Below, one piece after another: positions 61,501 to 64,000 of a stretch of 64,000 bases of DNA. This DNA is from Meloidogyne chitwoodi (taxonomy: Eukaryota > Nematoda > Chromadorea > Rhabditida > Meloidogynidae). The notes beneath the pieces are model-generated. The model saw nothing but the letters and a program-made list of their open reading frames with translations, ran no database searches and was not told where the DNA came from. The position numbers and the translations under genes are program-made. Each line of letters starts with the position of its first letter. Positions within the stretch are counted from its first letter, which is position 1. The DNA lies in assembly GCA_015183035.1 (NCBI GenBank), contig JACZZP010000020.1, positions 248,001 through 312,000 on the forward strand, given 5' to 3'.

Positions 61501-64000
61501 ATTATTATATTTTAATAAACAAATTTTATTTTAACTTCATTTTAAAATATTTATTTGATTTAACTTTTGTAATTTAAAAAAGTTTAATTATCCTCAGTTA
61601 ATTTATAATTATATAAAAATTCTTTTAATATTTCTTGAGTTTTAATATTTTATATTCTTAATAGAATTTGTCTTAAATTCGTATAACTGTTCAATAATAA
61701 ATTAAATTAAAATAGGATAGTTGATTATTTAAATTAAAGTATATTCTTATAAAATAATAATTTTGTGAAATTATTTAAATATTTGATCATTTTATAATTA
61801 TTATATATAATATTTTATTATTTTAATTAATTTTAAATTGATTAAAATTAATTTTTAATTAGACAATTTTCTTAAAAATATTTTTAAATTATATAATAAT
61901 TTTTAAAATTAATTCAATTAGAAATAATTTTACTAGATCATTTCTAGGAAAATTATAAACTCACAATCAGTTTATTTAAATTTGTTTTATTAATTTTAAT
62001 GATTTATTAAAAAAATAAATTAAATTTTAAATTATTTTAAATTTTATTTTTATAAAAAATCGGATTTTGTGATTAGCGTTACACTATTTTCTGGTAAAAC
62101 TACCATTTAAAGCGATTTAGTGCCGTTTCTGTATTATCGAATAAATGCATTTATTTTCATAAATTTTATTTTTTGTAATATTAATTTTTCGATAAATTAA
62201 AAAAGTATTGATATAATTTAATTTAATTTTTATATTTTTATTTTTTAGGATCTTATTTTTTAAATTATTTAAAATTGATAAAATTAAATATAAACGACAT
62301 AAAAATAATTTATTTTAAAATTTTGAAATCTTTTTTTTATTTTTTTTGAGTCAGAACATTTGATTAAATGATAAGCTTTGTTTCCCTAAATTTAATTTTC
62401 TTAGAAATTTTATTAATTTATTTATTTGTAAATTTACTTTAATCTAATTTTAAATTTTCTAAAATAACTACTATTTTATTTTTAAAACTATTTATTGTAA
62501 CCTTTTTTTCAGTAATAGCTGCTAAGAGGAGTTTTGAAAATTTAAATTTAAAATAATTTTATTATTATTTAAATGAATAATTTATTTATTTTTTTAATAA
62601 ATATATTTGAAATTTATTATACATAAAATTAATTTCAATTTTTTAAATAAATATTTTTAACATAAATTAGTATAATTAATTTATTAAATTATTTGCATGC
62701 ATTCCAATTTAATTTTAATTAAATAATTTATTTATTTAACTCTAATATCAATGCAATAATTTAATTTTTATTAAAAAAAAAATTATTTTTAATGAAATTT
62801 TCACTTTTATTCTTACTTAAACAAAAGAAATGTTAATTAATAAATTTAGTTTTAATTAATTTAATATTTTTTTAAAGAAATTATTTTGAGTTTAACAAAA
62901 ACAAACGGAACCTATTCATTGTTTAAGCGAATATTGTATTATCTATTTTATTTATTAATAAATTTATTTATTAATTAATTTATTTATTGTTTATATTTTA
63001 AATATATATTTACTTTTATCAAATTTAATTATTAATATATTCTCTACGTTGTTCATAACTTGATAAATTTTAAGTGAATAAGTCTAAATAAATTTTATAA
63101 AAAATATTATATTTTTAGAATATTATTTAATATTAATTAATCAAAAATATAATAAAAATTTTGTTTCTATTATAATTCTTTAATAAATTTATATTTAATT
63201 ACTGATCCATATGTTTGCTGCTTTCTTCAAAAATTAATTGTTCAGAATCTTACTAATTTTTTTTAAATTTTCTAATGAATTTATTCTCCATCAAAAAATA
63301 ATATTTTTAAATTTTAAATGTTTATGATAATTTTATCAGAAAATTCAAATTTCCAAGTAATATTATTTAAAATTTAATTTGTAATTTACTCCTTTTAGGA
63401 ATCATGAGATTAATTGTTTAAAACGGAATGTTCTTAAGGAAAGCGACATTTCCTATCTTATTAAATTTAAATTAGCTTTATTATATTAAATTATATACTT
63501 TTCAAATAATATTTTAATATTTATAATTTATTTAAATAATTATATATAATGATCTATGTATTTAGGAATCTTAACATTGAGTTGATTTATTTTAAATTAA
63601 TTATATAATTAATTTTAATAATAAATAATAATTTAATATTATATTTTTAGAAATTACTTTAATAATTTTAAATTTATTTTTAATAAATAAAAAAAATAAT
63701 GATATTATAAACATTGAATATTTAATTGAATAATAAAAATTTCATAAAATCTTTTAATAATAAATTAAAAATAAAATTAAAATATAATCTTATTTTATTA
63801 TTTAAATTTAATGTACCCATACGGCAATGTGTGTAGTGTTTCTGCATATTAAATTATTTTTTTTAATGAGAGGCAGCACACTTTTGTAAATAATAATAAA
63901 GCAAGCCATCGAAAATATGTATTTATTTATATTTTAATTTATTATTTATGATAAAAATTTAATTTTTAATAATATTATTTTTAATAAATTTATTGTTATC
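55580..64000 (+). repeat. Giant repeat unit, right copy (runs off the window)
   Basis: This is the direct counterpart of 350-8800, with the same landmarks in the same order. Internal R1 (56115-56290), R2 (56400-56890 and 59880-60350) and R3 (59590-59755) copies occupy equivalent positions. The main structural difference is a 318-bp solo LTR at 59037. Frames such as the 62 codons at 61389 are not kept in the left copy, which argues against coding function. The unit continues beyond the window. Confidence 0.8.
59037..59354. mobile_element. Probable solo LTR of a retrotransposon (318 bp)
   Basis: The segment begins TGTAATATCTTC and ends GAGATGCTGCA, so it has the TG...CA borders of an LTR. It is flanked by the 5-base repeat GAAAT on both sides (59032-59036 and 59355-59359). 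The left giant-repeat copy has the empty site near 4071-4090 (TATTTGATGAAAATTAATTT). Composition is GC-richer in the middle, with a TATA-like TTTATATAGG at about 59185. Neither internal retroelement sequence nor a second LTR is present, as expected after recombination between two LTRs. The superfamily cannot be decided from an LTR alone; a 5-bp duplication fits several. Confidence 0.82.

Noticed and set aside
61389..61577. 62-codon frame in the right giant repeat
   Set aside because: The matching part of the left copy (about 6160-6330) does not keep the frame.

Overview
The window is eukaryotic, almost gene-free, extremely A+T-rich DNA, apart from three GC-richer islands that are all mobile elements. 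The only protein-coding material I can support is a broken hAT-superfamily transposase on the minus strand (21080-22754). Its sequence resembles the hAT transposases common in insects and other arthropods, so an arthropod host is the best guess. I cannot name a species. The small GT-AG introns (35-37 nt) and the A+T bias would suit a compact, A+T-rich arthropod genome. I see no tRNA, rRNA, CRISPR array or conserved cellular gene, and nothing bacterial.

Background: much of the A+T-rich sequence is not random. It is a mosaic of copies of one very large, diverged repeat. About 8.4 kb near the left edge (350-8800) is colinear with the last 8.4 kb of the window (55580-64000) in direct orientation. 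The sequence that follows the left copy (8830-9060) reappears just before the right copy (54840-55080). This is what a tandem array of a unit of roughly 9 kb would give. Partial copies lie at about 24270-25345, 26580-26745, 39640-40160, 42545-43200 and 47210-50175. Smaller local duplications and minisatellites sit among them: 852 bp at 13227/15532, 91 bp x 4 at 23784, 36 bp x 3 at 27322 and 18 bp x about 16 at 47946.

Mobile elements: (1) a 2053-bp hAT element at 20929-22981, with 21-bp terminal inverted repeats (TIRs), an 8-bp target duplication (7/8 identical), subterminal AATATGG motifs and a decayed five-exon transposase. (2) A 9.6-kb foldback structure at 29662-39287, with GC-richer inverted arms around an A+T-rich 3.3-kb loop. 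Each arm carries three 119-bp repeats and an array of about 101-bp units, each holding a 14-bp-stem hairpin whose two sides covary between copies. (3) A 918-bp element with 9-bp target duplication at 35882-36799 and (4) an 811-bp foldback element with 8-bp target duplication at 38132-38942, both nested in the right arm of (2). (5) A related 962-bp foldback element at 53520-54481, also with an 8-bp target duplication. (6) A probable 318-bp solo LTR at 59037-59354 inside the right macro-repeat copy, whose empty site is visible in the left copy.

The most interesting points are the covarying hairpin array, the pair of foldback elements that share a core but carry different terminal minisatellites, the giant-repeat architecture, and the very short introns. 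The remaining open reading frames are chance products of A+T-rich or palindromic sequence.
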